The notes beneath the pieces were generated by a model, which was not told where the DNA came from, made no database searches, and saw only the letters and a program-made list of their open reading frames with translations. A program made the translations under genes and the position numbers. 60,234 nucleotides of DNA from Flavobacteriales bacterium (GTDB lineage Bacteria; Bacteroidota; Bacteroidia; UBA10329), in NCBI GenBank assembly GCA_021739695.1, contig JAIPBM010000029.1, forward strand, positions 1 to 60,234, in the 5' to 3' direction. This document shows positions 9,360 to 18,576 of this stretch, piece by piece; within the stretch, counting starts at the first letter, position 1, and each line of letters begins with the position of its first letter.

Positions 9360-9884
9360 ATGAAGGGAATTTTCAAGCGGTTGACCAGCACGATAGGAAA
9401 AGGGAAGCTGCTTAAGCTGTTTTTCAATCTTTCTCCGATGTATCGCTCCACTGGCGGTAGAATCGTGGAAATGTCTGACGATTTCCACTACGTCAAGCTC
9501 AAATTACCGCTCACCCGCAGAACGCGCAATTATGTGGGAACGCTTTATGGTGGACACATGTACAGCTGTGTGGATGGCATTTACATGGTTCAACTCATCA
9601 ATATTCTTGGGAAGAACTTTGTGGTTTGGGACAAATCAGCAAGCATCAGATTCCGTAGACCAGGAAATCAAACGCTCTATGCAGAATTTCCCATTTCCAA
9701 AGATTTCATTCAGCAGATCAAGATGGAAATCGCTGAACTTGGAGAAAAGGATTACATCTTGCCTGTAAACTTGGTTGACAGTGAAGGAAAGATCTATGCA
9801 GAAGTTGAAAAGGTGATCTACATTTCTTCGAAAGAGTTCTATTCTAAGAAGCAGGAAAAACGAACTTCGCGCACGTCAAATTAA
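9360..9884 (+). CDS. DUF4442 hotdog-fold protein
   Basis: A 174-residue protein with the hotdog-like core NYVGTLYGGHMYSCVDGIY (about 57-75) followed by FVVWDKSASIRFRRPG. This is the pattern of DUF4442 proteins, distant relatives of acyl-CoA thioesterases. No signal peptide. It starts 4 bases after the haloperoxidase-like gene and ends 4 bases before the peptidase gene, which implies one operon. The acyl-thioester substrate is unknown. Confidence 0.78.
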   Translation: MKGIFKRLTSTIGKGKLLKLFFNLSPMYRSTGGRIVEMSDDFHYVKLKLPLTRRTRNYVGTLYGGHMYSCVDGIYMVQLINILGKNFVVWDKSASIRFRRPGNQTLYAEFPISKDFIQQIKMEIAELGEKDYILPVNLVDSEGKIYAEVEKVIYISSKEFYSKKQEKRTSRTSN

Positions 9885-9888
9885 ACCA

Positions 9889-11991
9889 ATGAAACAACTC
9901 TTAGCCATTTTAATGCTTGGATTAACCGCTTGCCAGAATAACGACAAAGTAGCCATCAATTATCCCGATACCAGAAAGGACACCTTCGTAGTTGACGATT
10001 ACTTCGGTACAAAAGTGGCTGATCCGTATCGTTGGTTGGAAGATGATAATTCGGAGGAAACAGCTGATTGGGTCAAGCGACAGAATGAGGTGACATTCGC
10101 TTATTTGGAAACACTTCCGCAACGTAAAAAGATCCGCGAGCGTTTGGAGAAACTATTCGATTACGAGCGTTATGGAACACCTTTCAAGAAAGGAGGGAAG
10201 TTCTTCTTTTTCAAGAACGATGGCATGCAGGATCAAAGCGTGCTGTATGTACAGGATTCGCTCAATACCGAACCAAAGGTTCTGATTGACCCGAATACTC
10301 TCTCAGCTAACGGAACGGTTGCTTTGGGCGGTACATCTGTTTCAAAAGATGGCAAGTTCATGGCTTATCAATTGTCTGCTGCCGGATCAGATTGGAACGA
10401 GATTCACGTTAAAGATCTTTCATCAGGAAATGATCTGGAGGAAGTGATTAAATGGGTGAAATTCTCTGGCGTTTCGTGGAAAGGAAATGGCTTTTTCTAC
10501 AGTAGATACGATGCACCCGAAGATGGAAAAGCGTATTCAGGCAAGAATGAATTCCATAAGATCTATTTCCACACTTTGGGTACGTCTCAAGAAGCAGATG
10601 AACTCATTTATTGGAACGAGAATGAGCCGTTGCGCAATTATTACGCTTGGACTCCTTACACGGAAGATGCGGTAGTTATCTTCGAATCTCAATCAACCAG
10701 CGGTGTGCAATTGTATTACAAGGCCGATGGCGATAAGGACTTTATGCAGATTGCCCAAGGTTTCGATTTTGAATATGGAATTCTTGATCACGCAGACGGA
10801 AAATTGCTTGCCTACACGAACAATGGCGCGCCAAACTATCGAGTGGTAAGTATTGATGCACGCAATTCGAGTTCTGAAAATTGGAAAGAACTGATTCCTG
10901 AAAAACAGCAAGTTCTAGAAGGCGTGCAACTGGCAGGAGGCAAGTTGGTCTGTTCGTATTTGAAAGATGTGGCTTCGGAAATCAACGTACATGGTTTGGA
11001 TGGTGCATTCATTCGGTCAATCGAATTTCCAACGAAAGGAAATGTAGAATTCAGTGGAAATCGGGAAGATGACGGAGCGTTCTATGCCTTCACTTCATTT
11101 ACATATCCAACTACCATTTTCAAGTATGACATGTCGTCTGGAAAATCAGAACTCTTCAAAGCACCATCGCTCGATTTCGATGCTGAGAAGTACGAGGTAA
11201 AGCAGGTGTTTTATCCAAGCAAGGATGGAGCCAAGATTCCGATGTTCATTGTGCACAAAAAAGGCTTGAAATTGGATGGAAACAATCCATGCTTCTTGTA
11301 CGGATACGGAGGATTCAACATCAGTGTAACGCCAAGTTTTTCGGCCAGCAGATTGGTGTTTTTAGAAAATGGCGGTATTTACGCACAGGCAAACATGCGT
11401 GGAGGAGGAGAATATGGCGAGGAATGGCATCAGGCCGGAACCAAACTGAGCAAGCAGAATGTGTTTGATGATTTCATTGCAGGTGCTGAATACTTGATAT
11501 CTGAGAATTACACGAGTTCAGAAAAACTGGCTATTTCTGGAAGAAGTAATGGCGGTTTGCTCGTTGGCGCGTGCATGACGCAACGACCAGACTTATTCAA
11601 AGTAGCATTGCCAGCAGTTGGTGTTCAGGATATGTTGCGTTTCCACAAGTTCACCATTGGTTGGGCGTGGACGGGAGATTACGGTTCAAGTGACAACGAA
11701 GAGGAATTCAAGGCTTTGTACGCGTATTCGCCATTGCATAATGTAAAAGCACAGGCTTATCCAGCCACACTGGTAACTACTGCCGATCACGATGACCGCG
11801 TGGTACCAGCACACTCATTCAAATTCATTTCGGAACTTCAGGCCAAGCAAACAGGCAATTTGCCAGTTCTTATCCGAATTGATGTTGATGCAGGCCACGG
11901 TGCTGGAAAACCACTATCCAAAACCATTGACGAAAGTGCCGACATCTGGGCCTTCGTTTTTGAGCATTTGGGAATGAGCGAAGTGAAGTAG
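9889..11991 (+). CDS. Prolyl oligopeptidase family (S9A) lipoprotein
   Basis: The N-terminus MKQLLAILMLGLTACQ is a lipoprotein signal with the lipobox LTAC, so the enzyme is probably anchored in the periplasm or outer membrane. An N-terminal beta-propeller region (about 60-430) begins with the typical DPYRWLEDD. The C-terminal alpha/beta hydrolase has the Ser in SGRSNGG (about 552), the Asp in DHDDRVVP (about 634) and the His in GHGAG (about 669). The protein should cleave proline-containing oligopeptides. Length of 700 residues is standard. Confidence 0.95.
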   Translation: MKQLLAILMLGLTACQNNDKVAINYPDTRKDTFVVDDYFGTKVADPYRWLEDDNSEETADWVKRQNEVTFAYLETLPQRKKIRERLEKLFDYERYGTPFKKGGKFFFFKNDGMQDQSVLYVQDSLNTEPKVLIDPNTLSANGTVALGGTSVSKDGKFMAYQLSAAGSDWNEIHVKDLSSGNDLEEVIKWVKFSGVSWKGNGFFYSRYDAPEDGKAYSGKNEFHKIYFHTLGTSQEADELIYWNENEPLRNYYAWTPYTEDAVVIFESQSTSGVQLYYKADGDKDFMQIAQGFDFEYGILDHADGKLLAYTNNGAPNYRVVSIDARNSSSENWKELIPEKQQVLEGVQLAGGKLVCSYLKDVASEINVHGLDGAFIRSIEFPTKGNVEFSGNREDDGAFYAFTSFTYPTTIFKYDMSSGKSELFKAPSLDFDAEKYEVKQVFYPSKDGAKIPMFIVHKKGLKLDGNNPCFLYGYGGFNISVTPSFSASRLVFLENGGIYAQANMRGGGEYGEEWHQAGTKLSKQNVFDDFIAGAEYLISENYTSSEKLAISGRSNGGLLVGACMTQRPDLFKVALPAVGVQDMLRFHKFTIGWAWTGDYGSSDNEEEFKALYAYSPLHNVKAQAYPATLVTTADHDDRVVPAHSFKFISELQAKQTGNLPVLIRIDVDAGHGAGKPLSKTIDESADIWAFVFEHLGMSEVK

Positions 11992-11992
11992 C

Positions 11993-12451
11993 TCAGTTTT
12001 TCAGCAGCACAAACGCATTAAGCGAAGTGGCAATCAATAGCCAGAGAAAGTAGGGTAAAACGAACAACGACTTTGCTTTGAGTTGTGGCCATAGTCCGAT
12101 AAGGAAATATCCTATCAATACTGTAAGCGCAAGAATGAGCACCAGCCCCAAACCTACCATGTGGAATTTGAAGAATACGGGGTTCCAGACCACGTTCAAA
12201 ATCCATTGCACGGAAAACAAAGCAAGTAGGAAGTTCTTGTTCTCAATCGTTCCCCAAGCTTGAGCCATATAAACTGAAAAACAGAGCATGATGGTGGTCC
12301 ATGCAGCACCGAAAACCCAACCTGGTGGTGTCCAAGGTGCTTTATTAAGGCTTGCGTACCATTCTCCAGTTACTTGACCACCCATTAAGATTCCACCAAT
12401 ACCCAGTGCTGCAAAGTTGATAACGAGAAAGATGATCAGACGTAGCCACAT
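11993..12451 (-). CDS. TspO/MBR family membrane protein
   Basis: A 152-residue integral membrane protein with five predicted helices and the family signature NKAPWTPPGWVFGAAWT (about 35-51). Conserved Trp and Asn residues follow in the third helix (WILNVVWNPVFF). TspO proteins bind tetrapyrroles and related ligands. It is convergent with the peptidase gene, with only one base between the stops. The neighbours do not reveal a specific role. Confidence 0.92.
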   Translation of the reverse strand: MWLRLIIFLVINFAALGIGGILMGGQVTGEWYASLNKAPWTPPGWVFGAAWTTIMLCFSVYMAQAWGTIENKNFLLALFSVQWILNVVWNPVFFKFHMVGLGLVLILALTVLIGYFLIGLWPQLKAKSLFVLPYFLWLLIATSLNAFVLLKN

Positions 12452-12524
12452 GATTATTGTTCTTTATTGTTATTCAACCAAATTACAAGTTATTGGTTCA
12501 TCCTGAAGGAAACATTTCAGTCTG

Positions 12525-12532
12525 TACTTTTG
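12525..12532 (+). promoter_or_regulatory. Candidate -7 element TACTTTTG
   Basis: A perfect TAnnTTTG match 10 bases before the ATG of the MOSC gene, implying a very short or absent leader. No convincing -33 box at the usual spacing. Confidence 0.35.
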
Positions 12533-12542
12533 GCTGCAAGCA

Positions 12543-13184
12543 ATGAAGGTAATATCGGCAAATAGAGGAGACGTGCGCACCATAACCTGGCGAGGGAAAA
12601 AGGTCCAGACTGGCATTTTTAAGTATCCGGTTTCTGAACCGATCTATTTGGGAACGGAAGACGTGGTGAATGATGCAGTTGTTGATCGAAAACACCATGG
12701 TGGAGTAGATATGGCGGTATATGCTTATAGCTCTGATCATTATGCGTTTTGGAAACCATTGTTTCCGAATTCGGATTGGGACCTTGGAATGTTTGGCGAA
12801 AACCTTACGGTAGAAGGACTGAATGAGAAAGAACTTCGCATCGGCAGTGTTTATCAAGTAGGCGAAGCGCAAGTTGAAGTGTGCCAACCACGACAACCTT
12901 GTTTCAAATTGGGTATTCGATTCAACACGCAATCGGTTCTCAAAAAGTTTATCAATTCATCTTATTCGGGCGTCTATTTTAGGGTGGTCAAACCGGGTTC
13001 GGTGGCTGTGGGAGATGAATTTCAATTACTATCTGAACAAATCGATTCGCCAACCATTGCTGAGGTTTATCTGCTCATGTATTTCAAACAGGCCAACGAG
13101 CAACTCGTGGATAAAGCCATCAATTGCATTCATCTGCCTATTGGTATTCGAGAATTGATCAGAGAGACTCAGGCCGCTTCATAG
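12543..13184 (+). CDS. MOSC domain protein (YiiM-like)
   Basis: A 213-residue protein with the MOSC hallmarks RKHHGGVDMAVYAYS (about 50-64), MFGENLTVEG (about 84) and the cysteine motif CQPRQPCFKLG (about 114-124). MOSC proteins bind or transfer molybdenum cofactor or its sulfur; YiiM-type members reduce N-hydroxylated compounds. The C-terminal three-helix extension seen in YiiM is present. No molybdenum genes are close by. Confidence 0.88.
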   Translation: MKVISANRGDVRTITWRGKKVQTGIFKYPVSEPIYLGTEDVVNDAVVDRKHHGGVDMAVYAYSSDHYAFWKPLFPNSDWDLGMFGENLTVEGLNEKELRIGSVYQVGEAQVEVCQPRQPCFKLGIRFNTQSVLKKFINSSYSGVYFRVVKPGSVAVGDEFQLLSEQIDSPTIAEVYLLMYFKQANEQLVDKAINCIHLPIGIRELIRETQAAS

Positions 13185-13222
13185 CTGTTCGTCAACTGGG
13201 TCAATTTCGAAAATCACTACGC

Positions 13223-13230
13223 TAAGTTTG
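13223..13230 (+). promoter_or_regulatory. Candidate -7 element TAAGTTTG
   Basis: A perfect TAnnTTTG match 13 bases upstream of the ATG of the phosphatase-like gene. The transcript would have a leader of about 7 bases. Confidence 0.35.
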
Positions 13231-13243
13231 TAATATTACCAGC

Positions 13244-13561
13244 ATGAATATCCTTTTTATCTGCAGCAGAAACGAATGGCGAAGCCGAACAGCCGAAACC
13301 ATCTTTAGCGAAAGCGAAGAACACGTGGTGCGTTCTGCGGGAACTGCATCTTCGGCCAGAGTGAAAGTAAGTGAAGCCATGCTGCTGTGGGCAGATATGG
13401 TGTTTTGCATGGAAGACAAGCATAAGGAGATTCTTAAAGAACGATTTGCAATTGCTACGCGCGACCTACGGATAATCGTGCTTCACATTGAGGATGAATA
13501 CAGATACATGGATCCGGAGCTGATTGAGGAGCTGGAAGATACCACCGCTCCTTACTTCTGA
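13244..13561 (+). CDS. Low-molecular-weight protein phosphatase-like protein
   Basis: A 105-residue protein beginning MNILFICSRNEWRSRTAE. This keeps the P-loop Cys, Asn and Arg-Ser of low-molecular-weight tyrosine phosphatases (CxGNxCRS), with CSRNEWRS replacing the canonical loop. The usual general-acid DPY-type motif near the C-terminus is not evident. At 105 residues it is shorter than the usual 140-160. Related small proteins are annotated as phosphatases or ArsC-like; activity is unproven. It converges with the following minus-strand operon. Confidence 0.75.
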   Translation: MNILFICSRNEWRSRTAETIFSESEEHVVRSAGTASSARVKVSEAMLLWADMVFCMEDKHKEILKERFAIATRDLRIIVLHIEDEYRYMDPELIEELEDTTAPYF

Positions 13562-13566
13562 GCATC

Positions 13567-14349
13567 TTAGGCCTTTGGTGAATTCTTGCCAGATTCAGCT
13601 TCCTTGGCGAACAGTTCTTCCAACACGTCCACTTCGATACCGATAATGATGTTGAAGATAGATTTCTGATCGGCAGTGCTCAATTGATCAAAAAGCATAT
13701 TTCCTTCCTTCAGCATTTCCAGACCTATTTCCAAGCCTCCAACTTCGGCCTCTGAATATCCCGCCCGCGATTTCTTCATCCGTGCAATCAATTCTGTCAA
13801 GATCTGAATGATCTCACGTACTAGCTTTCGGTCGTACAAAAGTTCCAGCAATGCCGTTGTATTTCGGATGAAATCGTCAATATCTGCGCGTCTTAGAGCG
13901 GTAATGAAAGAATTGATATCATCGCTGGAATAGGGTGGAAGCTTGCCACTTGTTTTGGCCTTGCGTACCAACTTTGCTTCAAATTCTGTTGCAATTCTGA
14001 ATGACTTGAAGGCCTTGATGCCTGCACCCAACAGGCGAGGAAGGCTTCTTCCGTGGCGGAGCAGTATGGCTGTAGAATCGAAAAGGATTCGCGCCAATCT
14101 ATCAGGATGTGTGAGGTAATTATCTAAGCTTCGGAAAGCTTCATTCAGCAATTCTCTTTTTTCCGGATGCGGATAAACCTGCTCCAAAAAGAAGCTTCGG
14201 TATCTGGCCACACGTTCTTCATCAAACGAATCAGGGATTTCGTACTTACCATTGATGTTATCGTACTGATAACGATTGTTTATAAGGTTTCTGAATCCGA
14301 TGATGACGCCATCAAGAATCTCGTTGTCCGCTGGTGCTTTTTTGCTCAT
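13567..14349 (-). CDS. Helical protein of unknown function
   Basis: A 260-residue protein, soluble by composition and almost entirely predicted alpha-helix. I recognise no family motif. It is the last gene of a likely three-gene operon (DUF350 membrane protein, transglutaminase-like lipoprotein, this gene) with gaps of 6 and 9 bases, so its role is probably tied to those two proteins. No signal peptide or membrane segment. Confidence 0.7.
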   Translation of the reverse strand: MSKKAPADNEILDGVIIGFRNLINNRYQYDNINGKYEIPDSFDEERVARYRSFFLEQVYPHPEKRELLNEAFRSLDNYLTHPDRLARILFDSTAILLRHGRSLPRLLGAGIKAFKSFRIATEFEAKLVRKAKTSGKLPPYSSDDINSFITALRRADIDDFIRNTTALLELLYDRKLVREIIQILTELIARMKKSRAGYSEAEVGGLEIGLEMLKEGNMLFDQLSTADQKSIFNIIIGIEVDVLEELFAKEAESGKNSPKA

Positions 14350-14358
14350 TTTCTGCCC

Positions 14359-15189
14359 TTATCCTTCTGCATTACGCAAATAACGCGAAACCTTCTTCCA
14401 CTGCGGCTTCCGATGACTTTGTTCACCTTCTCTTATTGGCTCGTAATAGTAATCATGATCAAACATAAATGCAGGTCGGTATTTAGGCATTAACACAGCC
14501 AACGGGTAATGTCCATTCTTCGAAACGTTGCTTTTCTGTGTAGCTTCAAGAATAAACTCCTTTCCATCCTTGTACAATACCACCCAAGCGTGCCCAGAAG
14601 TCTCATAAGTACCACAAACTACCCGTGCTTCGTAACCCATTGTATTCAGCCAATCGCATAGAATAATGCTATGGTCTTCACAATCGCCACGCGTGTTGGC
14701 ATAGGCTTCAATGGAGTACTGCCACACATCCAAATAACCGTTGTATTGTTGCTCATCGTACATGTATTGCTTACGCATGGCCAAGGTCTGCAACGGAATC
14801 CATAACTGCTCGGTGAAATAGGGCTCATAGTTGCTTAGGAAACCTTGAACAAAATGATGCTTCCTATCGGTTCCAAGTGCGCTAATCGCGGCACCATCGC
14901 TAGAGGTTTGCCAATAGAGAATGAAACCTTCTTTAGATCGATCTTTGGGTTTTACGGCAAACTCAAATTCTTCTGATGTAAAAACAGCTTTTCCATCCAT
15001 GCTACTGATGTTTCCGCTGTTGGCTTTCCAATAGACAGAATCTGCAACTGTTATTACAACTGGGTCAGGAATCAGACTTAATTTGTTGGAAAGCGATTGC
15101 TTATTCTGGTTTCGTAAGCAGCCAGCAATACAAAACAAGAAGAGGATCACACCAGCAAAGATCTGCATGATGGTTTTTCTAACATCCAA
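14359..15189 (-). CDS. Transglutaminase-like lipoprotein
   Basis: The N-terminus contains the lipobox FCIAGC, so the protein is probably membrane-anchored after export. The C-terminal half has a transglutaminase/cysteine-protease-like core: the Cys in RGDCEDHSIILCDWL, the His in SGHAWVVLY and the Asp or Glu in FILEATQ. This could be a protease, amidase or cross-linking enzyme. The start at 15189 is TTG. It supplies the positive charges (DVRK) expected before the hydrophobic stretch. The ATG at 15168 is the alternative. Middle gene of a three-gene operon. Confidence 0.8.
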   Translation of the reverse strand: MDVRKTIMQIFAGVILFLFCIAGCLRNQNKQSLSNKLSLIPDPVVITVADSVYWKANSGNISSMDGKAVFTSEEFEFAVKPKDRSKEGFILYWQTSSDGAAISALGTDRKHHFVQGFLSNYEPYFTEQLWIPLQTLAMRKQYMYDEQQYNGYLDVWQYSIEAYANTRGDCEDHSIILCDWLNTMGYEARVVCGTYETSGHAWVVLYKDGKEFILEATQKSNVSKNGHYPLAVLMPKYRPAFMFDHDYYYEPIREGEQSHRKPQWKKVSRYLRNAEG

Positions 15190-15195
15190 AACCGA

Positions 15196-15426
15196 TCAAG
15201 CTTTAAGTCCGAAAGAGATGATAAGCGCCACAAACAGCAGAATGGCAGATGCAGCAATAGCAACAGAAACGTTATTGTCTTTTAGTTCTTGCTGAATGTC
15301 AATTTTAGTCAAGAGAACTCTGTCCACAAAGCCCAAGGCGAGGATGGCCACAATGAGTGAAATGATGGCGTAAAGGATGTTTATCGTGAGATTGAAAATG
15401 GTGGCCTCAAAGAATTCCCAGTTCAT
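15196..15426 (-). CDS. DUF350 family membrane protein
   Basis: A 76-residue protein with two hydrophobic helices (about 10-32 and 54-74) separated by a short polar segment (LLTKIDIQQELKDNNVSVA). This matches DUF350/YjfL-type membrane proteins. First gene of the operon with the transglutaminase-like lipoprotein, 6 bases upstream of it. Function is unknown; DUF350 proteins often sit beside periplasmic or spermidine-like genes. Confidence 0.75.
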   Translation of the reverse strand: MNWEFFEATIFNLTINILYAIISLIVAILALGFVDRVLLTKIDIQQELKDNNVSVAIAASAILLFVALIISFGLKA

Positions 15427-15540
15427 TAGGGTTAGTTTTGGTTTCTGACGAAAATACGAACCACGTTCAATATTATTTCAGCTAATAGAGGATTGTTAGA
15501 AATACAACGATCAGAGTAAAAGGCGAAGATGATCCAAGAA

Positions 15541-16797
15541 TCAACTTGTCAAAAGACTTAAACGTTCACTTTGCGGCCAAATCCGTTTGCAGTTTTCCAC
15601 AGCAGATTCAATGGCATTTTCGTGCGAACCAATGTCGCGGGTATAATCTCCGCCAAAGTAAATGTTGTGCGTTCCTTGCACTTTTTCCAAGGCTTTCTGT
15701 GCCTCAAAGAATTGAGGCGTTTCGCAAGGAAGCCACCATTCAGATACGTGATGAACATGCTTTGGGTCGTCACCTTCGTTGATGTAAGAATCGAACACAT
15801 TCTGATCGGTGTGCCAACCATCCCAAATGGTTGCATCGGCATGCTTGCCCTTGTGCAACACGTTCACCACGCTCCAATCCTTTCGATTGGGTGGCATATA
15901 CCGTGTATCGCTGTGCGTGCAGACCGTAGCCAGGTAATACTCGAATTGGCTCAATACATTTTTCACGCTTTCCATGTGGAGCGTGTCTTTGAGAATGTAC
16001 TGCGCATCTTTTGCCCCAGCAGTAATGATCAACTTGTCAAATTCGAAGCTTTTTCCACTATCAGATGTCACGCTTACCTTTCCAGTTTGAGGGTTGGGTT
16101 GCACGTGTTTTACCCCATCTTTTACCAGTATTTCAGTGTTAAGAAGACTATCGGCCATCAATTGGATGTATTGCCTGACTCCGCCTTTCATCACTTTCCA
16201 ACTGAAGTCGCTTAATCCGCTCGGTTTGTGATAGACCAAATATTTCATCAGCGGATAAATGGCAAAATCTTCCGTTTGGTCGAACGGACTGCCCCAAACA
16301 CCTGATAGAAGCGGCTTGAGGAAACCGTTTCGTTGCTTGTCGCTCAAGTTCAGTTTGTCCATAAACTGCCCAAGTGTTAGCTCCGTTTGACGCTCGTGAA
16401 CAATTTTTTCAGATGCATTTATAACCTTATTCATCAACAGCAGTTCGGGTAATCTGTGTGCTTTGGTGAACATCTGCACGAACCTTCTTGGCGTGGAAGG
16501 AGGCATGCAGTTTACCTGACCAGTAAGTGTGTTGTAATAGGTCATCGACATTGGAACCCATTCGTAAGGAATCTGTTGTAATTCCAGCAATCGATTGAAA
16601 AGTGGATAAATGGTAGGTGAGAACCAATTGGCGCCATCATCAACGTAGTGCATAATGCCGTTCAGTTCAACCTCCACGGTATGGGTATTTCCACCCAAAT
16701 AATCCTTCTTTTCGAACAAGGTTATTTCGTGGCCTTGATCTAAAAGCCACGCAGTACACATTCCTGCACCGCCAGAACCTATAATTCCGATCTTCAA
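15541..16797 (-). CDS. FAD/NAD-dependent oxidoreductase, amine-oxidase-like (COG2907 type)
   Basis: A 418-residue flavoprotein starting with the dinucleotide-binding fold GIIGSGGAGMCTAWLL, followed by FEKKDYLGGNTHTVEV and a C-terminal FAD-contact segment GGDYTRDIGSHENAIESA. Such proteins resemble phytoene desaturases and amine oxidases; the substrate is unknown. The only start that keeps the Rossmann loop is TTG at 16797, one base after the stop of the upstream ferredoxin gene, so translation is probably coupled. That coupling suggests the ferredoxin is its electron partner. Confidence 0.85.
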   Translation of the reverse strand: MKIGIIGSGGAGMCTAWLLDQGHEITLFEKKDYLGGNTHTVEVELNGIMHYVDDGANWFSPTIYPLFNRLLELQQIPYEWVPMSMTYYNTLTGQVNCMPPSTPRRFVQMFTKAHRLPELLLMNKVINASEKIVHERQTELTLGQFMDKLNLSDKQRNGFLKPLLSGVWGSPFDQTEDFAIYPLMKYLVYHKPSGLSDFSWKVMKGGVRQYIQLMADSLLNTEILVKDGVKHVQPNPQTGKVSVTSDSGKSFEFDKLIITAGAKDAQYILKDTLHMESVKNVLSQFEYYLATVCTHSDTRYMPPNRKDWSVVNVLHKGKHADATIWDGWHTDQNVFDSYINEGDDPKHVHHVSEWWLPCETPQFFEAQKALEKVQGTHNIYFGGDYTRDIGSHENAIESAVENCKRIWPQSERLSLLTS

Positions 16798-16798
16798 A

Positions 16799-17005
16799 CT
16801 ATTGGTCTTTCAGCGAAAGTGCTCCAGAAGGACACATTTTCACTTGTGCTTGAATCGTTTTAGACTCTACAACACACATTTGTATCCAAGGTTTTTCTCT
16901 TGGTTTGAAAACTTCCGGTAAACCTTTAGCGCATTCAGCGCAATGGATGCATTTTTCCGGCTGCCACACAATAGTGGTTTCTCCGTTGGTGTATTCCTTT
17001 TTCAT
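16799..17005 (-). CDS. Single-cluster 4Fe-4S ferredoxin-like protein (YjdI type)
   Basis: A 68-residue protein with four cysteines suited to one iron-sulfur cluster: CIHCAEC in the N-terminal half and MCPSGAL near the C-terminus, plus a Cys in QMCVVES. The pattern fits the divergent Fer4_19 (YjdI) group. It directly precedes the FAD oxidoreductase gene with a one-base gap, so it is probably that enzyme's electron carrier. Confidence 0.85.
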   Translation of the reverse strand: MKKEYTNGETTIVWQPEKCIHCAECAKGLPEVFKPREKPWIQMCVVESKTIQAQVKMCPSGALSLKDQ

Positions 17006-17058
17006 GGCTGAAAAATAGGAATTGAATCTTACATCCGTTCACATAAAAGGGTCTCGGG

Positions 17059-17781
17059 TCATCCAACATTCGCGTTAAACAAATACCCTACTAAGGCTGT
17101 AAGTCCCATTGCGACCGTGCCCCAAAATGTTATCCTTCCAATCGCTTTAAAAACACTGGAACCACCTGTTTTAGCGGCCAATGCGCCTAAAACACTCAGG
17201 AAGATGATTGAAAAACCATAGAGGTAGATCTCCATACTTTTTATTGGCAAGAAGATGGCTACGATGAGAGGAAGCAAACCACCCACGGTAAAAGCAGCAC
17301 CAGAAGCAATAGCAGCTTGAATTGGTTTAGCCTGACTGATTTCATTCAATCCAAGTTCATCTCTTACATGTGCTCCCAAGGCATCAATCGCTGTGAATTC
17401 TTTTGCAACCATCAGTGCTGTTTCCTTTTTTAATCCACGTTTTTCGTAGATGTCTGCTAATCGGAGAAGTTCAATTTCTGGCATTTGTTCCAATTCAATT
17501 CGTTCACGCTCGATATCTGCTTTTTCTACGTCTGTCTGAGAGCTTACCGAAACATATTCTCCCGCAGCCATTGATAGCGCACCAGCAACCAATCCGGCCA
17601 ACGTTACTAGAATGATCGGCTCTCTTGTATCGCTTGCCGCTGAAATACCGATGGCGAGACTTGCAGTAGATAAAATTCCATCGTTCGCGCCAAGTACCGC
17701 AGCCCTCAGCCAGTTACTTCTATGGATGAAGTGATTATCCATATAGTCATCCTGTTTGTGCTTATTTTCGTTCGTAGACAT
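17059..17781 (-). CDS. VIT1/CCC1 family iron/manganese transporter
   Basis: A 240-residue membrane protein with RSNWLRAAVLGANDGILSTASL (split around residues 22-43), the family's first-helix signature. Further helices lie at about 75-95, 155-185, 190-205 and 215-235. The cytoplasmic loop is rich in Glu (QTDVEKADIERERIELEQ), the metal-binding region of this family. It should move Fe2+ or Mn2+ out of the cytoplasm or into a store. It lies 53 bases upstream of the ferredoxin gene on the same strand. Confidence 0.92.
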   Translation of the reverse strand: MSTNENKHKQDDYMDNHFIHRSNWLRAAVLGANDGILSTASLAIGISAASDTREPIILVTLAGLVAGALSMAAGEYVSVSSQTDVEKADIERERIELEQMPEIELLRLADIYEKRGLKKETALMVAKEFTAIDALGAHVRDELGLNEISQAKPIQAAIASGAAFTVGGLLPLIVAIFLPIKSMEIYLYGFSIIFLSVLGALAAKTGGSSVFKAIGRITFWGTVAMGLTALVGYLFNANVG

Positions 17782-17883
17782 TATGCTGATCGGTTAGGTG
17801 TTTAGCGAAATGGAAATGTAGTGATTCGACCCAACTTCACTGATGAATACTTAATCCACCGATGTGTTTCATTTTATTGGGTC

Positions 17884-18576
17884 CTAAGCAGAGCGATTAC
17901 AGAAAATCGCCACATCTGGCATCCCTTTTCTGTTGGTAATCACTGAAATCGGTTTTCCTAAGAATTCCTCTACGCATGGGCTGTGAACGGGGTGCACGTA
18001 AACCAAATAGATCTCCTTATCCAATTTGAAATGAGGTTTCACACGTTTCATCAACTCAGAAATGGCCTGTTCATCAAATGGGTTAAACAGATAGATTACA
18101 TCTACTTCTGAAGGAATGGAGTAGGTGAGCGCATCGCCTTCTTCCAGATGGAATTCTGTATTTGGGAAACGGTCTTTGACCAATTCGACATTCGTATAAG
18201 CGATGTCATTCAATTCGTTGGCATACTCAATGCCTATCACTTTTCGGAAACCACTTTCGGCTGCCAATATCAACGCGCGTCCTTTGCCGGAACCGATATC
18301 GAGAAAAACCTTTTCCTTAAAGTTGAAAGGAAGTGTGTTCATCGCTTTTTCGAATATGACTGAACTGGATGGTTGATATAAATGGCCGCCTTCTTTGGAA
18401 TTGCAGCTTATGGTCAATTCGTCAGAAGAACGGTTACCGAAGGTGCTGATCCCCAATTCGCGTTCTTTCTTCCATTCTTTTAAACCTAATGAACAGGTAT
18501 TCATCAATCCTCTGTGCTTCAGAGAATAGATAAAATGGCTGAGCCACGGTAGTTTGCTTTTATGTTTAAAGTCCAC
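17884..18576 (-). CDS. SAM-dependent methyltransferase-like protein
   Basis: A 230-residue protein with the class I SAM-binding motif VFLDIGSGKGRALILAAES (about residues 92-110), the acidic strand end GIEYANELND and the motif IV-like DVIYLFNPFDE. Substrate unknown; the spacing resembles small-molecule or histone-lysine-type methyltransferases. The only in-frame start is GTG at 18576. It is divergent from the secreted-protein cluster that follows. Confidence 0.78.
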   Translation of the reverse strand: MDFKHKSKLPWLSHFIYSLKHRGLMNTCSLGLKEWKKERELGISTFGNRSSDELTISCNSKEGGHLYQPSSSVIFEKAMNTLPFNFKEKVFLDIGSGKGRALILAAESGFRKVIGIEYANELNDIAYTNVELVKDRFPNTEFHLEEGDALTYSIPSEVDVIYLFNPFDEQAISELMKRVKPHFKLDKEIYLVYVHPVHSPCVEEFLGKPISVITNRKGMPDVAIFCNRSA

